Source of the DNA: Mobilicoccus pelagius NBRC 104925
GTDB lineage: Bacteria; Actinomycetota; Actinomycetes; Actinomycetales; Dermatophilaceae
Reading direction: 5' to 3'
Length of the DNA stretch: 64,000 bases
Assembly (NCBI RefSeq): GCF_000247995.1
Contig: NZ_BAFE01000073.1
Span: forward strand, 62,001 to 126,000
Shown here: positions 16,246-24,523 of the stretch, piece by piece
Position numbering within the stretch: position 1 is the first letter of the stretch
How the letters are laid out: the number at the start of each line of letters is the position of its first letter
Program-made: the position numbers and the translations under genes
The notes under the pieces: model-generated
The model's database searches: none
What the model saw: only the letters and a program-made list of their open reading frames with translations
What the model was told of the DNA's origin: nothing

Positions 16246-17463
16246 TCAGAGGGAGGACGGAACCGCGGAGCGGTCCTCTCCCCCATCGGTCCCCTCGAAC
16301 TCACGTCGGTCGCCCGCGCCGGGACGAGAGATGTCGCCGCCGCCGATGTGGACGCGAGCCACGCGCGGGGCGATCGCGCACGTGACCTCGTAGCTGATCG
16401 TGCCGAGGAGCTCGGCCATGTCGTCGGCGGTGTACTCGAGCTCGCCGCTGCGTCCGAGGAGGACGACCTCGTCGCCCACGGCCACGACCGGTTCGGGGCC
16501 GACGTCGATCATCGACTGGTCCATGCAGACGCTACCCACGATCGGGTACCGCCGGCCCCCGACGAGAACCGTGCCGACGTTGCTCAGGTGACGGTCGAAG
16601 CCGTCGCCGTACCCGACGGGGATCGTCGCGACCCACGTGTCCCGCGGCGCCGCCCACGTGCGTCCGTACCCGACGGTGCCGCCGGAGGGCACCTGCTTGA
16701 GGAACGAGATGCGCGTCGCCCACGTGATCGCCGGGCGGAGGTCGATCGTGCGGGGCGTCGTCGCGTCCGGGTAGTAGCCGTACGCCATGATCCCGGGGCG
16801 GACCATCGTGCCCCATGCCTCGGGGTGGGCGAGCACTCCCCCGGAGTTCGCCATGTGCACGAGCTCGAGACACCGTCCGAGACGCGCCTGGACGTCGGCG
16901 ACGGCACGGGTGAACGTCGCGATCTGCCCGTCGGTGAACGCGTCCTCCGCCGGGGTGTCGCTCGTCGGGAAGTGCGTGAACGCCCCGAGGAGATGCAGGT
17001 GTGGGGAGTCCTCGATGCGCACGGCGAGCTCGGGGGCGGTGTCGGGGGTGGTGCCGATGCGTCCCATCCCCGTGTCGATCTTGAGGTGGACGGGCGCGAC
17101 GACGCCCCGGGCCAGGGCGGCCTCCGCGACGGCGTCGGCTCCCGCCGCGTCGACGACCGCGAGCTCGAGGTCGTGGGCGAGTGCCGCGTCGATCTCCTCG
17201 GGGAACGCGTGGGAGAGCTTGAGGATGGGTGACCGCACGCCCGCCCCGCGGAGCTCGATGCCCTCGGGTACGGTCGCGACGCCGAACCGGTCGACGAGCC
17301 CGGCGCGCTCGACGTCGCGGGCGACCTCGACCGCGCCGTGGCCGTAGCCGTTCGACTTCACCGCGAGGAGCACGGCGACGTCCGGCCCGACCGCCTCACG
17401 GATGCCCGCAAGGTTGTGGCGGATCGCGTCGAGGTGGACGCGAAGGTGTGTCTGATAGAGCAT
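16246..17463 (-). CDS. alr: Alanine racemase
   Basis: A 405-residue fold-type III PLP enzyme interconverting L- and D-alanine. The PLP lysine is in AVKSNGYGHG (near residue 36), and the opposing catalytic Tyr is probably in PVGYGDGFDRH (near 273). VCMDQSMIDVG near 320 is the usual substrate-site motif. It is the last gene of the minus-strand ornithine cluster, 72 bases after orr, with its own AAGGAG site before ATG 17463. The ornithine pathway releases D-alanine, so Alr may recover it as L-alanine. It may equally be the housekeeping enzyme for peptidoglycan D-alanine. Confidence 0.88.
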   Translation of the reverse strand: MLYQTHLRVHLDAIRHNLAGIREAVGPDVAVLLAVKSNGYGHGAVEVARDVERAGLVDRFGVATVPEGIELRGAGVRSPILKLSHAFPEEIDAALAHDLELAVVDAAGADAVAEAALARGVVAPVHLKIDTGMGRIGTTPDTAPELAVRIEDSPHLHLLGAFTHFPTSDTPAEDAFTDGQIATFTRAVADVQARLGRCLELVHMANSGGVLAHPEAWGTMVRPGIMAYGYYPDATTPRTIDLRPAITWATRISFLKQVPSGGTVGYGRTWAAPRDTWVATIPVGYGDGFDRHLSNVGTVLVGGRRYPIVGSVCMDQSMIDVGPEPVVAVGDEVVLLGRSGELEYTADDMAELLGTISYEVTCAIAPRVARVHIGGGDISRPGAGDRREFEGTDGGEDRSAVPSSL

Positions 17464-17535
17464 CGGCCTCTCCTTGCCGTCGCCGAGGGGACGCACGCCG
17501 ACCGGAAGGGGCGACGCACGTGGTCGTGCCGACGA

Positions 17536-18615
17536 TCATCCTCTCCGGACGATCTTCTCGACGTAGGGGGAGGTCGCGAGACCGAGGAGCGCGCCGTAGT
17601 TCGGCGTGAACGCCACCTCGGCGCCGAGGCGGACGTCGCCGGTCGCGTCCTCGACGTCGAGGATGAGGTGATCGCTGCTGCCGCCGATCACGCGGATGCC
17701 GGGGTCGTGCGGAAGGATCCCGTCGACGCTCGTGTCCTGACGACCGATGTTGCAGATCGCCCGGAGCCGGGTGCCGCGGTCGTCGAACTCCACCGTCTCG
17801 CCGAACGCGTTCTGCGCCCGCAGCCCGATGGGCACCGACGGCTTGCGTTCGAGCTCGACGATCTCCGTGACGAGCCGGACGGTGTCCTGCCGGGTGCCGG
17901 GCCAGTCGGAGCGGTCGAGGACGTTGCTGCCGAGGACGACGGTCTCGCCGATGCGGAAGTGGTTGATCTCGGGCGGCATGTCGCCGCTCGCGAGGAGTGG
18001 CAGGCTCGAGGAGTTGCCGCCGCTGATGAGGCCGAGTTCGAGACCGCTCGCCTCGCGGCAGGCGTCGCGCACCTCGACGAGCATCCGCATGTTCTCGACG
18101 CTCGGGACGACCCCGCCGTAGCAGGCGAGGTTGGCGCCGACCCCGACGAGGTCGAGGTGGGGCAGGGCTGCGGCGGCCTTCGCCACGTCGGGCGCCTGAT
18201 CGGGCCACACACCCTCCCGCAGGTCGCCGACGTCGATCATGAGCACGGCCTGGTGGCGCACCCCGAGCATCCGGGCCGCGTCGGAGAGGACGGTGAGGCT
18301 GCCGAGGCTGCTGTTGAGGGTGATGTCGGCGTACCGCACGACGTCGTGCGCAGCCGACGGCGTGGGGATGCGGAGGAGCATCGACGGCCGCTCGAGCCCG
18401 AGTGCGGCGACCGAGGCGAGGTTCGGGATGCGGGAGTCGGCGACCATGTCGGCGCCCGCCCCCAGCATCGCGTGGATCACCTCGGGGTGGGCGCACACGA
18501 CCTTGCCGACGGCGGCGACCTGCGCCCCGTGCGCGTGGCAGAGGTCGTAGACGACCTTCGCGTTCTCGGCGATGCGGTCGGGGTGGATCTCGAGCCGTGG
18601 CGTCTGCGCGATCAT
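17536..18615 (-). CDS. orr: Ornithine racemase (alanine/ornithine racemase-type PLP enzyme)
   Basis: A 359-residue fold-type III PLP enzyme of the clostridial ornithine racemase type, distinct from the neighbouring Alr. The probable PLP lysine is in AVGKVVCAHPEV (near residue 38). ADSRIPNL (near 60), LISGGNSSSLP (near 197) and a C-terminal IGGSSDHLILDVEDA follow. The predicted reaction is L-ornithine to D-ornithine, the entry to the pathway. The ATG overlaps the stop of the upstream GlmL-like gene (ATGA), and AGGAGG precedes it. The assignment rests on family resemblance plus the surrounding pathway. Confidence 0.85.
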   Translation of the reverse strand: MIAQTPRLEIHPDRIAENAKVVYDLCHAHGAQVAAVGKVVCAHPEVIHAMLGAGADMVADSRIPNLASVAALGLERPSMLLRIPTPSAAHDVVRYADITLNSSLGSLTVLSDAARMLGVRHQAVLMIDVGDLREGVWPDQAPDVAKAAAALPHLDLVGVGANLACYGGVVPSVENMRMLVEVRDACREASGLELGLISGGNSSSLPLLASGDMPPEINHFRIGETVVLGSNVLDRSDWPGTRQDTVRLVTEIVELERKPSVPIGLRAQNAFGETVEFDDRGTRLRAICNIGRQDTSVDGILPHDPGIRVIGGSSDHLILDVEDATGDVRLGAEVAFTPNYGALLGLATSPYVEKIVRRG

Positions 18616-19997
18616 CGCCGGTCCTCCTGCTGGGTGCGGGCCCACTCGACGAACGTCGCGGCGACCTCGGTGGGATAGGTGTGGGCGAGGGTGCCGAGGG
18701 CGGAGAAGAGGTATCCCCGGTCGACGAGGACCCGCGCCTCCGGCGAGGGCAGGAGGGAGGTGACACCCCCTCTGGCGGAGGGGCCGAGGCAGACGCCGGC
18801 GAGGATCTCCTCGCCGCCGGGCACCTGGGTGAGCGCGCCGCCGGTGGCGACGACGTACTCGACGGCGGTGAGGTCCTTGCCCCGCACGACCTGCTTCTTG
18901 CCGGTCGGGGTGTAGAGATCGGTGAGAGTGCCCGCATGCCGGCGGATGCCCTGGTCGACGGCCCGCTGCGCGAGACGCCGGGTGAGGGCGATCTCGGCCT
19001 CGGCCTGGGGCATCGCGCGGAGGTCGGCGAGGGCCGCCTCGATCTCGGCGTCACCGGCGGCGACGTTCGCGGCGTTGACGTAGACGCCGAGGTCGCCCTC
19101 GACGGTGCGCTTGGCCGTGGGCTCGGGTTCGAGGGTCTTCGCGGCGAACTCGACGCTGCCCTCGGTGACGGAGTGGACGTCGGTCGTCGCGCCCCCGACG
19201 TCGAGGACGACGACGTCGCCCACGGCCTCGGCGAAGAGCTCGGCACCGCGGAGCACGGCCCCGGGGGTGGGGAGGATCTCCGCGTCGGTGAACTCCCGCA
19301 GTCGCGCCATGCCGGGCGCGTGCGTGATGTGCGCGTTGAAGACCTCGTGGATGAGGCCGCGCAGCGGGGCGATGTCGAGGACGTCGACCTCGGGGAAGAC
19401 GTTGTCGGCGAGGAGCACCTCGACGCCCGCCTCGGCGAACAGCGAGGTGATGGGCCGCCGGAGTGCGCTGTTGCCGGCGTAGACGACGGGCGTGGCCCGC
19501 TCCCCCGCGGCGTGCTGCTCGGCGAGGAGCCCCGCGAGGAGTTCGGCGTTGCGGAGGACGACGCCCCGTTCGCCGCCGTCGACGCCGCCCGCGAGGAGGA
19601 CGACGTTGGGGCGGATCTCCCGGATCTCGTCGAGGTCGTAGCTCGCGAGGGGCCCCGCGGTGACCATCGTGACGATCGCACCCGCGCCGAGGGATGCCTC
19701 CCGGGCGGCGCGGGCGGTCATGCTCACGGTGAGGCCGTGGACCGTCATGCGCAGCCCACCGGCGGCGGAGGAGTTGACGTGCGTGTCGACGTCGGTGGGA
19801 TCCGGCCCCCCGGCGTCGCGGCACGCACGGAGGGCCGCGTCGATCCCGAGACCGACGTCGCCCTCCTCCACAGACGTGGGCGCGAACCCCTGAGCGAGGG
19901 GGTGGAAGACCCCCTCGCTCAGGTCGAAGGCGTTGGCCTTCGTGATCGTGCTGCCCACCTCGACGGTGAGCACGGTCCTGCGGGACTGCTCGGTCAC
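18612..19997 (-). CDS. GlmL/MutL-family protein, probable aminomutase reactivase-type ATPase
   Basis: A 461-residue protein with an actin/Hsp70-like ATPase opening (VEVGSTITKANAFD, near residue 11), an internal VVLDVGGATTDVHSV phosphate loop (near 262) and a late ATGGALTQVPGG motif (near 390). These are marks of the GlmL/MutL family found beside B12-dependent carbon-skeleton and amino mutases. The family is thought to protect or reactivate the mutase when damaged cobalamin blocks it, but this is inferred from association. It overlaps oraE (GTGA) and orr (ATGA), so it belongs to the operon. Confidence 0.82.
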   Translation of the reverse strand: MTEQSRRTVLTVEVGSTITKANAFDLSEGVFHPLAQGFAPTSVEEGDVGLGIDAALRACRDAGGPDPTDVDTHVNSSAAGGLRMTVHGLTVSMTARAAREASLGAGAIVTMVTAGPLASYDLDEIREIRPNVVLLAGGVDGGERGVVLRNAELLAGLLAEQHAAGERATPVVYAGNSALRRPITSLFAEAGVEVLLADNVFPEVDVLDIAPLRGLIHEVFNAHITHAPGMARLREFTDAEILPTPGAVLRGAELFAEAVGDVVVLDVGGATTDVHSVTEGSVEFAAKTLEPEPTAKRTVEGDLGVYVNAANVAAGDAEIEAALADLRAMPQAEAEIALTRRLAQRAVDQGIRRHAGTLTDLYTPTGKKQVVRGKDLTAVEYVVATGGALTQVPGGEEILAGVCLGPSARGGVTSLLPSPEARVLVDRGYLFSALGTLAHTYPTEVAATFVEWARTQQEDRR

Positions 19998-22231
19998 TCC
20001 GCTCCCTCACGGGCGCGGAGCGTCTTGATCATCGCGTCGACGACCATGATCCCCTTGGTGCCGCGGCCGAACGTCGCGTCGAGGCCGGTCTCGGCGGCCA
20101 TCTCGCGGCTCACCTGGGTGCCACCGGCGATGAGGACGAGGCGGTCACGCACACCCTTCTCGACGCAGAGCTCGGCGAGGCGCTTCATCATCGTCCGGTG
20201 CACGTCGTTGTGGCTGATGATCGTGCTGATGAGGATCGCGTCCGCGCCGGTCTCGATCGCCGCGTCGACGAGCTTGGTGAGCGGGACGGACGTGCCGAGG
20301 TAGTCGTACTTGACGCCGTACTTCTCGATGCCGCCGTGCTTGATGTCGAGGATCTCGCGGAGCCCGACGCTGTGCTCGTCCTCGCCGACGGTGCCGGCGA
20401 CGACGCGCAGCCCGCGGGCCTTGACCTCCCCGCGGAGCTCCTCCTCGGGTAGCAGCTCCTCCTTCTCGGGGATGTGGAGGCTGCCGCGGTCGACGTCGAA
20501 CGCGACCTTGCCCTTGACCTCGACGAACGTGCCCTCGCTCGGGTGCATGGTCTCGACGTTGACGACCTCGGGGTCGACCAGGCCCATCTTCTTCGCCATC
20601 TCGACGGCGTAGACCTCGGTGATGTCGACGTTCTCCGGCACGAAGAGCTGGACGAGGACGGTGCCGTCGCCCGCCCACTCGGCCTCGGGTCTGATCTTGT
20701 CGCCCTTGCGGTACGGCAGGGTCTTCTCGAGGCGGGCGTCGACGGAGTCGCTCGGGTCGAGCTCGTCGATGTAGACGATCTTGTCCGGGTGCTCGAGGGT
20801 GTCGCCGCCGATGGCATCCTCGGGACGCTCGACGCCCTTGTCGCGGAGCCACTGCGGGATCGTGTTGTCGCCGAAGTGGCAGCTCACCGGCGCGAAGTAG
20901 TCGGGGTCGCGCTCGACGATGGAACCCGCCCCCACGCCGCCGGAGCCGTCGCGGGCGATGCCGTCGCCGTTGCGCTCGGGGTAGCGCGCGGAGTCGACGA
21001 AGAACCCGGCCTCGACGGCGGCGAAGTAGCCGCCGATCTCGATGGCCTCCTCGAGGAACGCGACGGCGCGCGTCTTGAGGTCGTGGATCATCTCGCCGAG
21101 CGGGCCGTCCTTCTTGAGGGAGACGAGCTCGTTGATGCCGTCGAGACCCGACCACACCTGCTTGACGGTCTGCAGACCGCGGACGTTGTTGTAGTGCCAC
21201 GGCACGTTGCGGCCCTCGTCGGGCGTGATCGTGCTCTGGATGTCCGCGCTCGTGAGCATCGAGATGAGGGTGTCGATCGTGTGGGTCCGCACCGCCTCCT
21301 CGATGTTCGCCTCGATGTAGCGCGTGTTCTGCTGCGCACGGAACTTGTAGTCGCTGAAGAAGTCGCGCAGCGCCACCGCGTACGGCAGGTCGAACCAGAG
21401 CTTGGGCGCGGGCGGCGAGTTCGGCGGCACCGTGGAGAGGCCGATGAGGGCGGGGTCCATGCCGACGAGTTCCGAGAACGCCGTGTTGATGCCGTGCTGG
21501 ACCATGAGTTCGGGCATGACGAGCCAGCCCGCCTTGGCGGTGGCGTTGGCGTTGTGGGCGCCGTCGATCTGGAAGATGCCCGCGCCGTTCATCACCTTCT
21601 TGGCCTCGGCGGCGTCGACGAAGCTCCGGTACATGTTCACGTTGCGGTACAGGACGTTGTACTGCGGGTCCTGGTGCGCCCCGTTGATGCCCTCCTCGGC
21701 GAAGAGGACGGCGACCTCCGGCCCGGCGACGCCGGACACGTAGGAGTGGAAGTTGATGGGGCGGCCGACCTCGTCCTCGATCGCGTCGCACGCCTTGCGG
21801 CTCGCGCGGATCTGCTTGCGGGTGATGGGCACGCCGCCGATGCCCTCGGGGGTGCCCTCGAGGAGACCGTCGATGTGGGACTGGCCCGTCGTGCGGATGA
21901 CCATGAGGTGGTCGGCGCCGTGCCAGGCGGCCATGCGCATGCGGCGCACGTCGTCCTCGAAGCGGCCCGAGGCGATCTCGGTGGTGACGACGCACTTGGG
22001 CTGAGGGTCGATGTCGCCGAAGTACTCGCTCGCGGGCAGACCGAGGGAGTTCTTCAGGGGCTCCGCCATGTCGCGGAAGTGGAACGGGCCCATGTCGACG
22101 CCGCTCTCGGGGACCTCACGCCACGTCCACCCCTTGCGGCGCGGACGGTAGTGCTCGAGGTCCTGGATGAGGTTCTCGACGTCGAGCTTCTCGTTGGGCT
22201 CGAGCGGACCGAACGACTCGGAGGTGCTCAC
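19994..22231 (-). CDS. oraE: D-ornithine 4,5-aminomutase, E (large) subunit
   Basis: A 745-residue PLP- and adenosylcobalamin-dependent mutase subunit that moves the terminal amino group of D-ornithine to give (2R,4S)-2,4-diaminopentanoate. Residues ~1-500 form the barrel part. The C-terminal region carries the cobalamin motif D-x-H-x-x-G as DEHSVG, with the His near residue 620. A Lys follows eleven positions later in DIKHGG. This is the same spacing as the cobalt-ligand His and the PLP Lys of the Clostridium sticklandii enzyme. A GTSVP stretch and IAGGTQVS complete the B12 fold. GTG 22231 overlaps oraS by four bases. The length is that of the family. Confidence 0.93.
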   Translation of the reverse strand: MSTSESFGPLEPNEKLDVENLIQDLEHYRPRRKGWTWREVPESGVDMGPFHFRDMAEPLKNSLGLPASEYFGDIDPQPKCVVTTEIASGRFEDDVRRMRMAAWHGADHLMVIRTTGQSHIDGLLEGTPEGIGGVPITRKQIRASRKACDAIEDEVGRPINFHSYVSGVAGPEVAVLFAEEGINGAHQDPQYNVLYRNVNMYRSFVDAAEAKKVMNGAGIFQIDGAHNANATAKAGWLVMPELMVQHGINTAFSELVGMDPALIGLSTVPPNSPPAPKLWFDLPYAVALRDFFSDYKFRAQQNTRYIEANIEEAVRTHTIDTLISMLTSADIQSTITPDEGRNVPWHYNNVRGLQTVKQVWSGLDGINELVSLKKDGPLGEMIHDLKTRAVAFLEEAIEIGGYFAAVEAGFFVDSARYPERNGDGIARDGSGGVGAGSIVERDPDYFAPVSCHFGDNTIPQWLRDKGVERPEDAIGGDTLEHPDKIVYIDELDPSDSVDARLEKTLPYRKGDKIRPEAEWAGDGTVLVQLFVPENVDITEVYAVEMAKKMGLVDPEVVNVETMHPSEGTFVEVKGKVAFDVDRGSLHIPEKEELLPEEELRGEVKARGLRVVAGTVGEDEHSVGLREILDIKHGGIEKYGVKYDYLGTSVPLTKLVDAAIETGADAILISTIISHNDVHRTMMKRLAELCVEKGVRDRLVLIAGGTQVSREMAAETGLDATFGRGTKGIMVVDAMIKTLRAREGAE

Positions 22232-22665
22232 TTGCCGTCTCCCTTCGTGAACAGCCCGGTGAGGACGCTCGGGTCCTCGGTGATGCGGGCGGCGGCGGCA
22301 CGGACGTCGAGCCCGTGCTTCTCCCCGACGAGCAGGACGACGTGACCGGCGCCCTTGCCGAGCAGGCCGGCCTCGGCGATCGCGTCGACGACGCCGTGGC
22401 TGCTCACGGAGTCGATGCCCATGCGCAGCAGCACGGAGCGTTCGATCGAGGGGCTCGTGTGGGTGCGGGCGAGATCGACGACGGGGGTCATCATCTGCCG
22501 GGTGAGATCCCAGAAGCGGGTCTTGAGCTCGTCGTCGGAGAGCGTCGCGAGCTCCTCGACGCGGGCCTCCATGCGGGCGGTGCGGTCGGCGCCGGTGGGC
22601 GCGGTGACCTCCGGGGTGTCCGGGCCCTCGCCCGGCTCCGGGGTCAGGGGGGCGGTGTCGGTCAT
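22228..22665 (-). CDS. oraS: D-ornithine 4,5-aminomutase, S (small) subunit
   Basis: A 145-residue partner of OraE. The conserved part starts near residue 30 (RMEARVEELATLSDDELKTR) and contains FWDLTRQMMTPVVDLA, followed by SPSIERSVLLRMG. The first ~28 residues are a Pro/Thr-rich extension relative to the ~120-residue clostridial subunit. The ATG overlaps the ortB stop and the stop overlaps the oraE start, so translation of the two subunits is coupled. Confidence 0.9.
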   Translation of the reverse strand: MTDTAPLTPEPGEGPDTPEVTAPTGADRTARMEARVEELATLSDDELKTRFWDLTRQMMTPVVDLARTHTSPSIERSVLLRMGIDSVSSHGVVDAIAEAGLLGKGAGHVVLLVGEKHGLDVRAAAARITEDPSVLTGLFTKGDGK

Positions 22666-24140
22666 CGGATGCTCCCTGTCGTGCTCGTCGTGCCGGGGGT
22701 GGCGGGGCGTGCGTCGCCACCGGGGATCGTCGTGGCGGTGAGGTCGGCGACGGTCTCGCGCACCCAGGCCTCGTCGGTGTGGGCGTCGGCGGCGACGAAC
22801 GCGACGTCGACGTCGCCCCACCGCTCGGCGGGCAGGCGCTTGAGGGCGTTCTTCACGTAGCTGCGACGCAGGGCGTCCATGTCCTGCGGACGGCCGGTGA
22901 CCTGTTCGAGGCGTTCGGGGAGGACGATGACCTCGCCGGGGACGTTCTCGCGCGGGTCGCCGACGCGGACCTCGATGCCGTTCTCGCGGGCGAAGGAGAG
23001 CTGCCGGTTGTGGTGCTTTCCGGCGCCGGTGTACTCGGTCTCCTGGACGACGACGATCTCGTCGCGGCCCATCTGCGCGGCGAGGGCGACGGCGGCGGTG
23101 ACGCTCGTGTTGCCCGCCGGGCCGCGCTCGATGCCCTCGAGCTTGGTGAGCAGCTCGGTGATGTAGAAGACCTCGCCCTGGGTGACGAGGTGGTAGTCGT
23201 CCATGTACCGCAGGCAGCGGGCCGCGTTGCGGGGCACGTCGGAGCGGTCGGGCATCACGGCGAACGGCACGCCGAAGCCGGTGTGCCCGGTGGTGAACGA
23301 CTTGCGGTTGAAGTCGACGTCGGAGGCCATGTGCAGCCCGGAGAGGTCGACGGAGCAGGCGATGACGCGGCTGTCGGCCCCACGCGCCCGCAGGCCGCGG
23401 GCCGTGCCGGTGAGGTTGCCGCCACCGGCGTTCGTCACGACGACCGCCTCGGGGTGCTTGCCGTAGGTCGCGAGGGCCTGGTCGGCGATCTCCGCGCCGA
23501 GCGTCTCGACGCCGCGGATGCCGAACGGGGTGTAGAGGCTCGCGTTGAAGAATCCGGTCGTCTCGAGCGTGACGAGCATCTGGTAGAAGAGCTCGGGTCC
23601 GACCGACAGCTTCTGCACCTCGGCGCCGTAGGCCTCGCACGCGCGGGACTTCTCGACGATCTCCGGCTGGCCGACGCCGCGGGAGTCGAAGACCTCCTGC
23701 AGGACAATGCACTTGAGCCGGCGCATGGCGGCCTGGCTCGCGACACCGGCGCCGTAGTTGCCCGAGGTGGCCGTGGCGACGCCCTCGTAGCCGCGGCGCT
23801 GCGCCTCGTAGCAGCTCACCGACGCGCGGCGGGCCTTGAACGAGCCGGAGGCGTTGGCCGCCTCGTCCTTGAGGAGGATCCGTGCACCCTTGCCCGGCCC
23901 GGCGAACTCCCGCACCGCCTCGGTGAGGTTGCGCAGCTCGTACAGCGGGGTGTTGCCGACCTTCGTCTCGGCCTGGATGCGGGCGATGTCGTCGAGCTCG
24001 AACCCGCCGACGTCCATCATGCGCTCGTAGTCGAACGCGATGGGGGTCTGCTCGAACTCGTCGTAGTCGATGCCGAGCGAGCCCTTCATGATCTCGTTCT
24101 TGCGCGCCATGACGGCGTCGTAGGACATGTCGCGGCTCAT
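22662..24140 (-). CDS. ortB: 2-amino-4-oxopentanoate thiolase, beta subunit (PLP)
   Basis: A 492-residue PLP enzyme of the threonine-synthase-like fold. The PLP lysine is in ANASGSFKARRAS (near residue 97), with a Gly-rich phosphate loop in TNAGGGNLTG (near 240). With OrtA it cleaves 2-amino-4-oxopentanoate with CoA to acetyl-CoA and D-alanine. The C-terminal ~25 residues are Ala/Thr/Gly-rich and probably unstructured. The start overlaps ortA (ATGA) and the stop overlaps oraS (ATGA). Confidence 0.92.
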   Translation of the reverse strand: MSRDMSYDAVMARKNEIMKGSLGIDYDEFEQTPIAFDYERMMDVGGFELDDIARIQAETKVGNTPLYELRNLTEAVREFAGPGKGARILLKDEAANASGSFKARRASVSCYEAQRRGYEGVATATSGNYGAGVASQAAMRRLKCIVLQEVFDSRGVGQPEIVEKSRACEAYGAEVQKLSVGPELFYQMLVTLETTGFFNASLYTPFGIRGVETLGAEIADQALATYGKHPEAVVVTNAGGGNLTGTARGLRARGADSRVIACSVDLSGLHMASDVDFNRKSFTTGHTGFGVPFAVMPDRSDVPRNAARCLRYMDDYHLVTQGEVFYITELLTKLEGIERGPAGNTSVTAAVALAAQMGRDEIVVVQETEYTGAGKHHNRQLSFARENGIEVRVGDPRENVPGEVIVLPERLEQVTGRPQDMDALRRSYVKNALKRLPAERWGDVDVAFVAADAHTDEAWVRETVADLTATTIPGGDARPATPGTTSTTGSIR

Positions 24141-24523
24141 CGGGCGCCTCCGTCCCCGTGCTCGTCGCCGTGCTCGTTGCCGGGGGCCTGCTCGCCCGTG
24201 GCCGTGTCGGGGTCGCTCTGCGAGGCGGCCTCGCTGAGGCTCGTCGCGGGCAGGCCGATACGCAGTAGCTCGGGCACGGTGGCGCCGAAGCTGTGGTCGT
24301 AGTGCGGGTCGACGCGGACGAGTCGCCCGGTGTGCTCGTGGTCGACGAGGGACCGCACGGTGACCTCGTCGCCCTCGGCCGCGTCGGCGGTGAGGAACCC
24401 GTTCATGCGCAGCACGTACGGCGTCGAGGCCGTCTCGGGCGGCAGGCCTGCGGCGCGCTGCTCGGGCTGCAGGAGGACCCGTTCGATCTCGACCCAGGCG
24501 CCCGCGGGGATCGTCGCGCCCAT
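24137..24523 (-). CDS. ortA: 2-amino-4-oxopentanoate thiolase, alpha subunit
   Basis: A 128-residue small subunit. The conserved core spans residues ~1-95: GAWVEIERVLLQPEQRA, STPYVLRMNGFL and HSFGATVPELLRIG. The acidic, Gly/His-rich last 30 residues are an extension absent from typical ~100-residue OrtA. Its ATG shares one base with the ord stop (TGATG), and its stop overlaps ortB by four bases. The identity follows from sequence resemblance and from its place directly before ortB. Confidence 0.9.
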   Translation of the reverse strand: MGATIPAGAWVEIERVLLQPEQRAAGLPPETASTPYVLRMNGFLTADAAEGDEVTVRSLVDHEHTGRLVRVDPHYDHSFGATVPELLRIGLPATSLSEAASQSDPDTATGEQAPGNEHGDEHGDGGAR

